Assembly: GCA_005503085.1 (NCBI GenBank)
Contig: SCOI01000029.1
Location: forward strand, 1-64,000
Length of the DNA stretch: 64,000 bases
Direction of reading: 5' to 3'
DNA from: Burkholderiales bacterium C2
Lineage (GTDB): Bacteria; Pseudomonadota; Gammaproteobacteria; Burkholderiales; Burkholderiaceae_C
Under the pieces are notes generated by a model, which was not told the origin of the DNA, ran no database searches, and was given only the letters and a program-made list of their open reading frames with translations. The stretch's first letter is position 1. The number at the start of each line of letters is the position of its first letter. This document shows positions 19,289-28,295 of this stretch, piece by piece. The translations under genes and the position numbers were made by a program.

Positions 19289-20731
19289 ATGCATGAGTTT
19301 TCCTTCTTCTGGCACGACTACGAGACCTTTGGCCGCGTGCCCCGCCGTGACCGCCCGGCCCAGTTCGCCGGCGTGCGCACCGATGCCGATCTCAATGAGA
19401 TCGGCGAGCCGCTGATGCTGTACTGCCAGCCGGCGCCGGACTTTCTGCCCGATCCCGAGGCCTGTCTGCTGACCGGCATCCTGCCGCAGACCTGCGTCGA
19501 GCAGGGCCGGCCCGAGCATGAGTTCGCCGCGGCGATCGAGGCCGAGCTGGCCGCACCGGGCACCGTGGGCGTGGGCTACAACACGATACGCTTTGACGAC
19601 GAGGTGACCCGCCATCTGTTCTGGCGCAATCTGATCGACCCCTATGCCCGCGAGTGGCAGAACGGCTGCGGCCGCTGGGACCTGCTGGACGTGATGCGCT
19701 GCGCCTATGCGATGCGGCCCGAGGGCCTGCAATGGCCCACGCACGAGGACGGCCGGCCCTCGTTCAAGCTCGAGCACCTGACCGTCGCCAACGGCCTGGT
19801 ACACGAGGCCGCGCACGATGCGCTCTCGGATGTGCGCGCCACCATCGCCTTGGCCCGGCTGGTCAAGACGGCCCAGCCCAAGCTCTTCGAGTTCTGCCTG
19901 AAGCTGCACAAAAAGGACGCGGTCTGGGCCGAGATCGGCATAGGCAAGCCCTTCCTGCACATCTCCGGCATGTACGGCCCCGAGCGTGGCTGCATCGCAC
20001 TGGTCTGGCCGCTGGCGCCGCATCCCAGCAACAAGAACGAGCTGATCGTCTGGGATCTGGCGGCCGACCCCGCCGAGCTGCTGACGCTGAACGCCGCGGC
20101 GATCCGCGAGCGCCTGTTCACCAAGCAGGACGAGCTGCCCGAGGGCGTGGCCCGGCTGCCGATCAAGACCATCCATGTCAACAAGTCGCCGGTCGTGATC
20201 GGCAATCTGAAGACCCTGTCGCCGGGCATGGCCCAGCGCTGGGGTCTGGACATGGCGCAGGGCCTGGCCCATGCCGAAAAGCTGGCCATGCAGGGCCGGC
20301 TGCTGGACGGGCTGTGGGGCGAGGTGTTCGCGCGCCCGGCACCGGCAGGCACGCCCGATGTCGACGAAGACCTGTACGGCGGCTTCGTCGGCAACGAGGA
20401 TCGGCGCCTGCTGCAGCGCCTGCGCGAGCTGAGCCCCGAGCGGCTGGCCGAGCGGGTGGCGCAGGGCAAGACGGTGTTTGCCGATGCGCGGCTGGACGAG
20501 CTGTTGTTCCGCTATCGCGCTCGCAACTTCCCGGCCAGCTTGGACGAGGCGGAGCGCGAGCGCTGGGAGGCGCATCGCGCGGCGCGCCTGCATGCAGGCG
20601 AGGGCGGCGGGCTGAGCCTGCAGGCCTTCTTCGAGCGGGTCGATCAGCTCAGCGAGGCGGCCGACGAGCGCGGCCAGGACATTCTGGGCGCGCTCTACGA
20701 CTACGCGGAGCAGATTGCCCCCGAGGCTTGA
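19289..20731 (+). CDS. sbcB: Exodeoxyribonuclease I
   Basis: 480 aa from ATG 19289 (E. coli ExoI is 475). The DEDDh exonuclease motif I is FFWHDYETFG with Asp10 and Glu12. VGYNTIRFDDEVTRH is motif II, and EAAHDALSDVRATIALARL carries the motif III His and Asp. The SH3-like and helical C-terminal regions typical of ExoI follow (HVNKSPVV, YGGFVGNEDR). It digests single-stranded DNA 3' to 5' in repair and recombination. It is divergent from PBP1A with 88 bases between start codons. The next gene starts 14 bases after its stop. Confidence 0.95.
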   Translation: MHEFSFFWHDYETFGRVPRRDRPAQFAGVRTDADLNEIGEPLMLYCQPAPDFLPDPEACLLTGILPQTCVEQGRPEHEFAAAIEAELAAPGTVGVGYNTIRFDDEVTRHLFWRNLIDPYAREWQNGCGRWDLLDVMRCAYAMRPEGLQWPTHEDGRPSFKLEHLTVANGLVHEAAHDALSDVRATIALARLVKTAQPKLFEFCLKLHKKDAVWAEIGIGKPFLHISGMYGPERGCIALVWPLAPHPSNKNELIVWDLAADPAELLTLNAAAIRERLFTKQDELPEGVARLPIKTIHVNKSPVVIGNLKTLSPGMAQRWGLDMAQGLAHAEKLAMQGRLLDGLWGEVFARPAPAGTPDVDEDLYGGFVGNEDRRLLQRLRELSPERLAERVAQGKTVFADARLDELLFRYRARNFPASLDEAERERWEAHRAARLHAGEGGGLSLQAFFERVDQLSEAADERGQDILGALYDYAEQIAPEA

Positions 20732-20745
20732 ATGAGGAGCGCAAC

Positions 20746-21231
20746 ATGGGGAAGACAGCTTGGATGGGGGCCTTGCTGATGGCCGCGGCCCTGCAGGCGC
20801 AGGCTCAGCCGGATCTGGCGCAGGCGCGTGCCCAGGTCTGGGCGGCCGAATGCGCGTTTGCGCGCAGCATGGCCCAGCGCGATCTGGCGGCCTTTGCCAG
20901 CCACCTGTCGGCGCAGGCGCTGTTCTTCAATGGTCCCGAGGTACTGCGCGGCAGCGCGGCCGTGCTGGCCGGCTGGAAAGGCTTCTTCGAAGGGCAGACG
21001 GCGCCGTTCTCCTGGGCGCCCGACCAGGTCGAGGTGCTGGCCGACGGCAGCTTGGCCTATTCGACCGGCCTGGTGCGCAACCCTCAGGGCGAGGCCATCG
21101 TGCGCTTCAACTCGGTCTGGCGCCAGGAGGCGCCCGGCCAGTGGCGGGTGGTGCTGGATAAGGGCTCGCCATTGAGCACAACCGACCGCGCCGCGGCCGG
21201 TGCTTCCTCGGCCGCCGGTTGCCCACCCTGA
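20746..21231 (+). CDS. Secreted SnoaL/DUF4440-like (NTF2-fold) protein
   Basis: 161 aa with a GAGGAGC ribosome site just upstream. The first about 20 residues (MGKTAWMGALLMAAALQAQAQ) form a signal peptide. The rest fits a cone-shaped NTF2-like domain of the DUF4440 type: a helical start (ECAFARSMAQRDLAAFASHL), then GPEVLRGSAAVLAGWKGFF, a strand YSTGLVRN and a C-terminal RFNSVWRQEAPGQWRVVLDKG. Family members are small-molecule binding proteins or isomerases without general function; here it would act in the periplasm. It follows the exonuclease gene by 14 bases. Confidence 0.8.
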   Translation: MGKTAWMGALLMAAALQAQAQPDLAQARAQVWAAECAFARSMAQRDLAAFASHLSAQALFFNGPEVLRGSAAVLAGWKGFFEGQTAPFSWAPDQVEVLADGSLAYSTGLVRNPQGEAIVRFNSVWRQEAPGQWRVVLDKGSPLSTTDRAAAGASSAAGCPP

Positions 21232-21370
21232 GGCGTTTGGACCGGCATCGGGGGCGCCGCGCCGAAATGCCTGGCGAACTCCCGCCAGTTCGGGGTTTCC
21301 GGCGGGGCGCAAACGCGTTACACCTGCGATAGTCGCGGTGTGTGGTGCGCCCGGCGCCTAGGAGATCTCG

Positions 21371-22315
21371 ATGCAAGACCCAGCAAATCCGCCCGTGGAT
21401 GGCAGCTCCAACGATGTGATCGCCGCGCGCATGCGTGCGCTGCTGGTACGCGCACCGATGGCGGTGGGCTTTGTGCAGGGGGCGCGCTTCGAGGTGGTCA
21501 GCGAGTATTTCAACCATTTGTTCGGCCATGGCGACGAGACCGATCTGAGCGGCCAGGCGACCCGGTCGGTCCATGTCTCGGACGGGGCCCACAGCGGCGT
21601 CTTCGAGCGCATGGCGCAGGCCTTCGCGGCCGGGCGTCCGCTGGACGAGGAGATCGAGTATGTGCGCCAGGACGGCTCGCGCTTCTGGGGCCGCTTGCAG
21701 GCCACGCCGGTGCACTGGGATGTACCGGCCGGCGAAGCGCTGTGGGTGATCGACGATGTGACGGCCGCGCGTCAGCTGCGCATGCAGCCGACCTGGACCG
21801 CCAAGCATGACGCACTGACCGAGCTGGCGAACCGACGCGAGTTCGAGCGCCGTCTGGCCGAGCATGTCGGCAGCCGCCGCCATGAGCCGGTCTCGGTGTT
21901 GTGGATCGATGTCGACAAGTTCCAGGAGGTGCTGACCAGCATGGGCAGCGAGGTGGCCGACCATTTCCTCTACGGCCTGGGCCAGATGCTGGTGACCAAG
22001 GTGCGCGCCTCCGACCTGGTAGCGCGGCTGGAGACCGACCATTTCGCGGTGCTGCTGCCTGATTGCGATCAGCACTACGCCCAGATCGTGGCCGAGAAGA
22101 TCCGCTCGGCGATTGCCGCTTACCGGCTGCGCTGGGGCCTGCACCGCACCCGCGTCAAGGCCTGCGTCGGCGTGGTGCAGCTGCAGCCCAATCTGGAGAC
22201 GGTCGAGTCGGTGATCGGCGCCGCCACGCTGGCCTGCGCCGAGGCCAAGGCCTCGGGCGGTGACAGCGTGCGGGTGTTTGTCTCCAACGGCGGCTTCGAG
22301 GAACTGGCGGGCTGA
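21371..22315 (+). CDS. PAS-GGDEF protein with a degenerate GGDEF motif
   Basis: 314 aa with no signal peptide or membrane helix. Residues 25-135 look like a PAS domain (MAVGFVQGARFEVVSEYFNHLFG, then EYVRQDGSRFWGRL, then WVIDDVTAARQ). Residues 140-310 are a diguanylate-cyclase fold: KHDALTELANRREFERRL and the metal strand LWIDVDKF are intact. The signature, however, is RLETDHF (219-225) where RxGGDEF is expected. Catalysis of c-di-GMP synthesis is therefore unlikely, and a ligand-sensing or scaffolding role is more probable. No EAL domain is attached. Confidence 0.88.
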   Translation: MQDPANPPVDGSSNDVIAARMRALLVRAPMAVGFVQGARFEVVSEYFNHLFGHGDETDLSGQATRSVHVSDGAHSGVFERMAQAFAAGRPLDEEIEYVRQDGSRFWGRLQATPVHWDVPAGEALWVIDDVTAARQLRMQPTWTAKHDALTELANRREFERRLAEHVGSRRHEPVSVLWIDVDKFQEVLTSMGSEVADHFLYGLGQMLVTKVRASDLVARLETDHFAVLLPDCDQHYAQIVAEKIRSAIAAYRLRWGLHRTRVKACVGVVQLQPNLETVESVIGAATLACAEAKASGGDSVRVFVSNGGFEELAG

Positions 22316-22346
22316 TCCCTTTCGAGCCTGGCCCGCCTGCGGCCGC

Positions 22347-22697
22347 TTACATCCAGTTCACACCGTAGTAGTCATAGACCTTGCGGCCGTATTCGTCGGT
22401 GTACTCCGGCGCGTCGGACTGCGCATAGCGGGGCGCGCTCTCGAGCTGGTCCTTCTGCAGAGGGACGACATAGCCGTCCAGCGCGGTGTCGTACTTCAGC
22501 AGGCTCCAGGGCAGCGGGTAGCGATCAGTGCCTATGCCCATGAAGCCGCCGAACTCCAGCGAGGCATAGCGGACCATGCCGGAGCGCTTGTCTATCATCA
22601 GGTCGTCGATGGAGCCGAGCTTGTCGCCATTGGGGTTGTAGACGGCCGTGCCTTCGACCTTGTCCGAGGAAATCACCGGATTGCTGTTGATGCTCAT
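22347..22697 (-). CDS. PRC-barrel domain protein
   Basis: 116 aa from ATG 22697; a second ATG lies at 22700. The AAGGAGG ribosome site is better spaced (6 bases) for the inner start. The PRC-barrel core is clear: ISSDKVEGTAVYNPNGDKLGSID, DLMIDKRSGMVRYASLEFGG, then YPLPWSLLKYD. Similar stand-alone PRC-barrel proteins are widespread in Burkholderiales and are often stress-associated, but no biochemical role is established. The C-terminus is Tyr-rich (DEYGRKVYDYYGVNWM). It converges on the PAS-GGDEF gene. Confidence 0.88.
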   Translation of the reverse strand: MSINSNPVISSDKVEGTAVYNPNGDKLGSIDDLMIDKRSGMVRYASLEFGGFMGIGTDRYPLPWSLLKYDTALDGYVVPLQKDQLESAPRYAQSDAPEYTDEYGRKVYDYYGVNWM

Positions 22698-22994
22698 CAT
22701 GAGCCTCCTTGCTGTGGGTGGTGGCCATCGACACCATGTCTTGCGGCCCGAGACCCAACTATTGATCCTCAGCCGGCAGGTCACCATCGGCGCTGCGCCA
22801 ACGGCGAGGTAGGACCTGGCCTACGCCCACGCTTGTTGCAACTACTTACCGTGCTCGCAAGCGCATACAAGGCCGGAAACAAGCTTTACCTGGTTTCACA
22901 GTCGGCGTGTCGGCGCGCCCGTCTCGTGGCTCGTTGGGTGGTGGCGGCGGCATCCAGTTCGGATCCTTGCCTGTCATCAGAGGAGTCCATGCTC

Positions 22995-23339
22995 ATGAAG
23001 AACAGAAACACGGTGATTGCCAGTCTCGGTCTTGTCGGCCTGCTGTGCGCTGGCGCTGCTGCGGCGCGGGAGCCGGATGTGCGCTGGTCGGTCACGATTG
23101 GCAGCCAGGGCCATGCGCCGGTCTATGTCCAGCCCCGCCCGGTCTATGTCGAGCCGATCTACCCCTCGCGGCACTATCACTCGCGCCACTATCAGGAGCC
23201 GACGCGCTGGGATCGCGATGGTGACGGCATCCCCAACCGCCGTGACCGGCTCTACAACCCAGCCTGGGATCGTGATGGCGATGGCGTTCCCAATCGCTAT
23301 GACCGCTATGACGGGCGACGCGGTGGCTGGCGGCGCTGA
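22995..23339 (+). CDS. Small secreted protein with two DRDGDG repeats
   Basis: 114 aa from ATG 22995; an in-frame ATG at 22989 is possible, but AGGAG at 22981 is better spaced for 22995. A signal peptide occupies residues 1-25 (ASLGLVGLLCAGAAAA). After a Pro/Tyr/His-rich stretch come two tandem units, WDRDGDGIPNRRDRLYNPA (72-90) and WDRDGDGVPNRYDRYDG (91-107). The DxDxDG core resembles calcium-binding loops of thrombospondin type 3 repeats. The C-terminus is Arg-rich. Function unknown; calcium binding at the cell surface or periplasm is an inference from the motif. Confidence 0.75.
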   Translation: MKNRNTVIASLGLVGLLCAGAAAAREPDVRWSVTIGSQGHAPVYVQPRPVYVEPIYPSRHYHSRHYQEPTRWDRDGDGIPNRRDRLYNPAWDRDGDGVPNRYDRYDGRRGGWRR

Positions 23340-23477
23340 ATCTGCGGCGCTGCCCTGTGGCAAGCTTCATCATCGCTTAAGACGCGCTTAATAAAGCCTT
23401 CGCATCATGCGACACCGTTGCGCCGAAGATGGCGACGGACCTGACACAGCGCCTGCGGCGCGATTTCTGGAGTCGAG

Positions 23478-23774
23478 ATGCAAGAAGCAACAGGTATTCA
23501 AGTCCTGGTCGTGCCGACGCGGCTGCGGCTGGCGCAACAACTGACCCTGCTGGCGCTGGTGGCCTTGTGCAATCCCTACACGCTGTTCGGTCGTGATGAC
23601 GGGCAGTACTGGGCGGCGGCCTTCGTGCTGCCGCTGGCGCTGGCGGCGACTTACCGCGGCCTGCACGCGCTGGCGGGCGCCGCCGGGCTGGGTCGGCGCC
23701 CGGCCATGCCCTTCATCCCGCTGAGCGCGATGCTGCTGCTGCTGTCTCTGCTGATTCAGTGGGTGGATGTCTAA
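23478..23774 (+). CDS. Small hydrophobic membrane protein, function unknown
   Basis: 98 aa. Three hydrophobic stretches (about 20-33, 45-66 and 77-95) suggest an inner-membrane protein. I do not recognise a family. It is preceded by GGAGTCGAG, a plausible ribosome site, and ends 28 bases before the stop of the convergent response-regulator gene. Codon use resembles its neighbours. It could be a lineage-specific gene. Confidence 0.6.
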   Translation: MQEATGIQVLVVPTRLRLAQQLTLLALVALCNPYTLFGRDDGQYWAAAFVLPLALAATYRGLHALAGAAGLGRRPAMPFIPLSAMLLLLSLLIQWVDV

Positions 23775-23802
23775 GCCGGCTGCCTGAGCCAGGCGCCGGT
23801 CC

Positions 23803-24558
23803 TCAGACCAGGCCTTGCTTGCTGGCCAGCACCGCCGCTTCGGCGCGGCTGGAGACATTGAGCTTCTTGTAGATGGACTTGATGTGGTCATTGACGGTGA
23901 ACCACTTGATGCCCATCAAATTGGCGATTTCCTTGATCGTGAAACCCTTGCTCAGATAGGTCAGCACCTCGTTCTCGCGCGGGGTCAGACGCTCCCATTC
24001 GGGCGGCGGGTCCAGCACGACGCCCCGACCGCTGGGTGGCGCGGCGCTGGAGGACAGCGGGCTGAAGCCCGAGTTCAGCGCCGAGTTCAGGCTCATCGGG
24101 CCGCTGTCGCCACTGGAGCCGGGCCGGAAATGCGAAAGCAGACGGCGCGCGATCGCCGGTGACAGCGGCGGCTGGCCGCGCACGATGCGCTGCAACTCCT
24201 CGACCAGCACCTCGAAACGGTCTTCCTTCAGCAAATAGCCGTCGGCCCCGCATTGCAGGGCCGGGAAGAGGTGGTCGTCGTCGGAGTACAAGGTCGTGAC
24301 GACCTTGACCGACGGCGTGCCGGCCAGCTCGGCTAGGAACTCCATGCCATTGCCGTCCGGCAACTCCAGATCGACCAGGATCAGCTTGAAGCCGATCTCG
24401 GGGCTCTCCTGCGCCACACGGGCGACATGGCGTCGCGCGCCCTCGAGATCGCCGGCTTCGGTGATCTCCATTGCATCGCTGAAACTCTCTCGCACGACGC
24501 GGCACAGAAAACTGCGCGCGACGGGGTTGTCTTCAATAATCAGGACTTTGACTGCCAT
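23803..24558 (-). CDS. NarL/LuxR-family response regulator (orphan)
   Basis: 251 aa. The receiver domain has the acidic pair in LIIEDNP (7-12), the phospho-acceptor Asp63 in LILVDLELPDG, the Thr in VVTTLYSDDD and the Lys in GYLLKEDRF. A Ser/Pro/Gly-rich linker (about 145-185) precedes a LuxR helix-turn-helix: LTPRENEVLTYLSKGFTIKEI, then IKWFTVNDHIKSIYKKLNV. No histidine kinase gene is adjacent, so the input is unknown. It converges on the small membrane-protein gene. Confidence 0.92.
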   Translation of the reverse strand: MAVKVLIIEDNPVARSFLCRVVRESFSDAMEITEAGDLEGARRHVARVAQESPEIGFKLILVDLELPDGNGMEFLAELAGTPSVKVVTTLYSDDDHLFPALQCGADGYLLKEDRFEVLVEELQRIVRGQPPLSPAIARRLLSHFRPGSSGDSGPMSLNSALNSGFSPLSSSAAPPSGRGVVLDPPPEWERLTPRENEVLTYLSKGFTIKEIANLMGIKWFTVNDHIKSIYKKLNVSSRAEAAVLASKQGLV

Positions 24559-24666
24559 GGTGTGAGGCTCCGCTCGACCGGCATCCTAGCGCACAACCGA
24601 GACCGCGCATGCCCCGCGAAAGCAGGGCACGCGTAGCGAGATGTTGCGGCAGCGCTTCGCTGCGGC

Positions 24667-25644
24667 TCAGGGCTGGCTCAGCACCACCTTGCCGACCACC
24701 TGGCGGCTGCTCATGCGGGCGAACGCGGCGGGCAAGTCCGTCATGGGCAGCACGGAGTCCAGCACCGGCTTGATCTTGCCCTGGGCGTACCAGCCGGCCA
24801 ACTGAGCCAGCATCGCGGCATTGCGTTGCGGCTCCCGCTTGGCGAACTCGCCCCAGAACACGCCGACGATGGAAGCCCCCTTCAATAGCGCGAGGTTCAG
24901 CGGCAGCGCCGGGATCTGACCCTGCGCGAAGCCGACCACCAGATAGCGGCCCCGCCAAGCGATCGAGCGGAACACCGGCTCGGCCAGATCGCCGCCGACC
25001 GGGTCGTAGACCACGTCGGGCCCTTTGCCCTCGGTCAGTGTCTTGATGTCCTCGCGCAGCGTGCCTCGGCTGTAGTTGATCGTGGCATCGGCCCCGATCT
25101 CGAGGCAGCGCGCGCATTTCTCGTCGGACGAGGCTGCCGCGATCACCCGCGCGCCCGCCGCTTTGGCGATCTGGATCGCGGCCGTGCCAACCCCGCCGGC
25201 CGCTCCCAGTATCAGCACCGTCTCGCCGGGCTGCAGCGCGGCGCGGTCGATCAGCGCATGGTGGCTGGTGGCATAGGTGCAGATGAAAGCGGCCGCATCC
25301 TCGAAGGCAAAGCCCGGCGGCAGCGGCATCGCCAGTGCGGCCGGGATGCAGGCATGACTGGCAAAGCCGCCAGTGCCCGCAAACGCGGCCACCGCATCGC
25401 CGGGCTTGAAGCCCTTGACGCCGTCGCCCACCGCGTCGACCACGCCGGCGAACTCGGTGCCCGGCACAAAGGGCAGCGGCGGCTTCATCTGATACTTGCC
25501 CTGCACGATCAACAGGTCCGGGAAGTTCAGGCTGGCGGCCTTGATCGCCACGCGGATCTGGCCGGCGCCGGGCTCGGCGGTCGGCATTTCTTTCCAGCGC
25601 AGGGCCTCGACGCCCACGGGGTTCTCGCACAGCCAGGCTTGCAT
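24667..25644 (-). CDS. NADPH:quinone oxidoreductase (zinc-independent MDR family)
   Basis: 325 aa from ATG 25644 (MQAWLCENPVGVEAL). It has the catalytic-domain element AASLNFPDLLIVQGKYQ with no zinc-ligand cysteines, the segment PFVPGTEFAGVVDAVGDGV, and the NADPH motif LILGAAGGVGTAAIQIAKAAG. INYSRGTLREDI and VVYDPVGGDLAEP match QOR/YhdH-like reductases that reduce quinones or enoyl substrates. The substrate cannot be fixed. It is divergent from surE across 92 bases. Confidence 0.9.
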   Translation of the reverse strand: MQAWLCENPVGVEALRWKEMPTAEPGAGQIRVAIKAASLNFPDLLIVQGKYQMKPPLPFVPGTEFAGVVDAVGDGVKGFKPGDAVAAFAGTGGFASHACIPAALAMPLPPGFAFEDAAAFICTYATSHHALIDRAALQPGETVLILGAAGGVGTAAIQIAKAAGARVIAAASSDEKCARCLEIGADATINYSRGTLREDIKTLTEGKGPDVVYDPVGGDLAEPVFRSIAWRGRYLVVGFAQGQIPALPLNLALLKGASIVGVFWGEFAKREPQRNAAMLAQLAGWYAQGKIKPVLDSVLPMTDLPAAFARMSSRQVVGKVVLSQP

Positions 25645-25736
25645 GGGTTTGACTCCGGTTTTCCTTGTTGATCGATGATAAGCAGGGGTGGGTAGACAAG
25701 GGGTCGCCCAGGTGACGCGATGCCTACAATGCCGCC

Positions 25737-26486
25737 ATGCGTATCCTGATAGCAAACGACGATGGTTATCTGGCACCGGGGCTGGCGGCCCTGGTCAAGG
25801 CCTGCGAGGGCCTGGGTCAGATCGATGTGATCGCCCCCGAGCAAAATGCCAGCGGCACCTCCAATGCGCTGACCTTGGGCCGGCCGCTGTCGGTCTACAC
25901 CGCCGGCAACGGTTTTCGCTATGTCAACGGCACGCCGTCCGACTGTGTCCATGTGGCCTTGACCGGTCTCTTGGACTATCGGCCCGACCTGGTGCTTTCG
26001 GGCATCAACAACGGCGCGAACATGGGGGACGACACCTTGTACTCGGGCACGGTGGCGGCCGCCACCGAGGGCTATCTGTTCGGCATCCCGTCGATCGCGT
26101 TCTCGCAGGTCGAGAAGGGCTGGGGCCATCTCGATGCGGCCGCCGCAGCGGCCCGGGCCCTTATCGAGCAGGTGCTGGCCGGCGGTCTGGGCCAGGCCTT
26201 TCTGCTCAATGTGAACATGCCCAATCGTGCCGATGTCGCGGCCCTGCCGCGCCGCATCACGCGCCTGGGGCGGCGCCATGCCAGTGAGCCGGTGATCTGC
26301 CAGCAAAGCCCGCGCGGCGAGACGATCTACTGGATCGGCCCGGCGGGCGATGCTCGCGAGGCCGGCGAAGGCACCGACTTCCATGCCTGCGCCAACGGCA
26401 TGGTCTCCATCACGCCGCTGCAGGTCGATCTCAGCGACCACGCCTCGCTGCCGGCCTGGCGCCAGCGCCTGGGCCAGACCCCATGA
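25737..26486 (+). CDS. surE: 5'/3'-nucleotidase and exopolyphosphatase SurE
   Basis: 249 aa. The metal-binding start [16 protein letters not shown] supplies Asn7, Asp8 and Asp9. [27 protein letters not shown] and [25 protein letters not shown] are all family signatures, including the Ser of SGT. SurE dephosphorylates nucleoside monophosphates and helps stationary-phase survival. It opens the conserved set surE-pcm-nlpD-rpoS; its TGA overlaps the ATG of pcm (ATGA), suggesting coupling. Confidence 0.97.
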   Translation: MRILIANDDGYLAPGLAALVKACEGLGQIDVIAPEQNASGTSNALTLGRPLSVYTAGNGFRYVNGTPSDCVHVALTGLLDYRPDLVLSGINNGANMGDDTLYSGTVAAATEGYLFGIPSIAFSQVEKGWGHLDAAAAAARALIEQVLAGGLGQAFLLNVNMPNRADVAALPRRITRLGRRHASEPVICQQSPRGETIYWIGPAGDAREAGEGTDFHACANGMVSITPLQVDLSDHASLPAWRQRLGQTP

Positions 26487-27322
26487 GCGCGACGCCGCCC
26501 GAAACACCCAAGAAGCGCTTCCCGCTGCCGCTGGACAAGCTGGGCGGCCGTGGCGCGGCGCCGGTGCGCGAGTTGCTGATGCCGCAGCGCCATCTGCAGC
26601 AAGCCACCGCCGACGCGGCCCGGCGTGCGGCGCCCAGCGGTCTGGGCATGGATTCGGCCGGCGTGCGCCTGCGCATGGTGCAGCGCCTGCAGCGCGAGGG
26701 CCTGCGCGACGAGCGGGTGCTGCAGGCGCTGGCCGGCGTGCCGCGCCATGAGTTCGTCGACACCGCGCTGGCCATCCAGGCCTATGAGGACACCAGCCTG
26801 CCGATCGGACATGGCCAGACCATTTCCAAGCCCTCGGTGGTCGGCCGCATGATCGAGTTGCTGCTGGCGCGCCCCGGCGCCTCCAAGGAGGCCGGTGCGC
26901 CGATGGGGCGGGTGCTGGAGATCGGCACCGGCTGCGGCTACCAGGCGGCCGTGCTGGCCCGGCTGGCGCGCCAGGTCACCAGCATCGAGCGCATCAAGCC
27001 GCTGCACGATAAGGCCCGCGCCAGCCTGGCGGCGCTGAATCTGGGCGGTGTCCGGCTGGTTTATGGGGATGGACGGCTGGGCCACGCGCCCAGCGGTCCT
27101 TATGACGGCATCATCGCGGCCGCCGGCGGCGACGATCTGCCCGAGGCCTGGATGGCCCAGCTGGCGCCGGGGGGGCGGCTGGTGGCGCCGATGCAGGCGC
27201 CGGGCGGTCGGGGTCAGGTCTTGGTGGTGGTCGACCATCTGCAGGAAACAGGTGCTAGCCGTTTTGTCCGCACGCTTCATGAGGCGGTGCTTTTCGTGCC
27301 TTTAAAATCGGGCGTGATGTAA
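26483..27322 (+). CDS. pcm: Protein-L-isoaspartate O-methyltransferase
   Basis: 279 aa, longer than the typical 210 because of a roughly 60-residue N-terminal extension (Pro/Arg-rich, ending near DSAGVRLR). The catalytic domain is complete: [33 protein letters not shown], then [21 protein letters not shown] and GRLVAPMQ. The enzyme methylates isoaspartyl residues in damaged proteins with S-adenosylmethionine. It overlaps surE by 4 bases and is followed by nlpD after 51 bases. Confidence 0.95.
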   Translation: MSATPPETPKKRFPLPLDKLGGRGAAPVRELLMPQRHLQQATADAARRAAPSGLGMDSAGVRLRMVQRLQREGLRDERVLQALAGVPRHEFVDTALAIQAYEDTSLPIGHGQTISKPSVVGRMIELLLARPGASKEAGAPMGRVLEIGTGCGYQAAVLARLARQVTSIERIKPLHDKARASLAALNLGGVRLVYGDGRLGHAPSGPYDGIIAAAGGDDLPEAWMAQLAPGGRLVAPMQAPGGRGQVLVVVDHLQETGASRFVRTLHEAVLFVPLKSGVM

Positions 27323-27373
27323 GAGCGCCCGCCGTGCCCTGTCTGCCGGGCCATCCACCAAACGCTGAAACGC

Positions 27374-28270
27374 ATGCCACTGAACCCTAACCGCAACACC
27401 CAATGTCCCGCCGGCCTGCTGGTCGTCGGGATCTGCGCCCTGATCGTTGGTTGCGCCTCGCCCAAGCACCGTGCGCCGGTGGAGGATCGACCGATGAATG
27501 GCGCGGCCAAGCCGGTCGCGACAACCTCGGGCAGTCCGGAGGCGCAGCCCGCGCCCGAGGTCAAGCCGCTGCCGGGCGCCGAGAATGCCGGCAAGCCCGG
27601 CTACTACACCGTCAAGCCCGGTGACACGCTGATCCGTATCGCGCTGGACAACGGCCAGAACTGGCGCGACCTGGCGAAATGGAATGGCATCGACAATGCC
27701 AACCGCATCGAGGTGGGTCAGGTCTTGCGCGTGGTGACGCCCAGCGTCGACGCGGCGGCGGTCAGCGCGCGCCCGGTCACGAGCGCCAAGGTCGAGAGCC
27801 GCCCACTGGACGGCAAGCCGCCGGCGGCCTCGGCGCCCGCCGCGACGACGGCCGCTGCCAGTGCGCCGACGGCCACGCCGCCGGCTGCCGCCGGCGCCGA
27901 GGATGAGCCGCCCTGGGGCTGGCCGGCCGCCGGTGCGGTGGCCGCCGGTTTCGACGAAGTCAAGAACAAGGGTCTGGTGTTCACCGGCAAGGCCGGCGAC
28001 CCGGTGCTGGCGGCTGCCGACGGGCGCGTGGTTTACGCAGGTTCGGGCTTGCGCGGATATGGCAATCTGGTCATCATCAAGCACAACACCACCTACCTGA
28101 CGGCTTACGCGCACAACCAGAGTTTGCTGGTCAAGGAAGACCAGGCGGTGCGCAAGGGCCAGAAGATTGCCGAGATGGGATCCAGCGATGCCGACCAGGT
28201 CAAGCTGCACTTTGAAGTGCGCAAGCAAGGCAAGCCTATCGATCCGGCCAAGCTGCTGCCGTCCCGCTAA
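27374..28270 (+). CDS. nlpD: NlpD-type lipoprotein, LysM plus degenerate LytM domain
   Basis: 298 aa. A lipobox ends at Cys27 (LIVGC). A LysM peptidoglycan-binding domain spans about 77-121 (YYTVKPGDTLIRIALDNG, then NRIEVGQVLRV). An Ala/Pro-rich linker (125-175) leads to a C-terminal M23/LytM domain. The zinc ligands of active LytM enzymes are missing: the HxxxD region reads GFDEVKNKGLVF, and HxH is LHFEV. As in E. coli NlpD, it probably activates an amidase at division rather than cutting peptidoglycan itself. The rpoS promoter is often inside nlpD, but I could not pinpoint one here. Confidence 0.93.
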   Translation: MPLNPNRNTQCPAGLLVVGICALIVGCASPKHRAPVEDRPMNGAAKPVATTSGSPEAQPAPEVKPLPGAENAGKPGYYTVKPGDTLIRIALDNGQNWRDLAKWNGIDNANRIEVGQVLRVVTPSVDAAAVSARPVTSAKVESRPLDGKPPAASAPAATTAAASAPTATPPAAAGAEDEPPWGWPAAGAVAAGFDEVKNKGLVFTGKAGDPVLAAADGRVVYAGSGLRGYGNLVIIKHNTTYLTAYAHNQSLLVKEDQAVRKGQKIAEMGSSDADQVKLHFEVRKQGKPIDPAKLLPSR

Positions 28271-28295
28271 GCAGTGAGGGCGCCGTGCTGACACC

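Noticed and set aside
22995-23339. EF-hand protein
   Set aside because: The DxDxDG loops are present, but there are no flanking helices of an EF-hand and the next conserved Glu is missing; a thrombospondin-type or undefined loop is more likely.
24640-24666. Terminator after the quinone oxidoreductase gene
   Set aside because: The GCGGCAGCG / CGCTGCGGC repeat has a mismatch and no T tract, so it was not listed as a feature.
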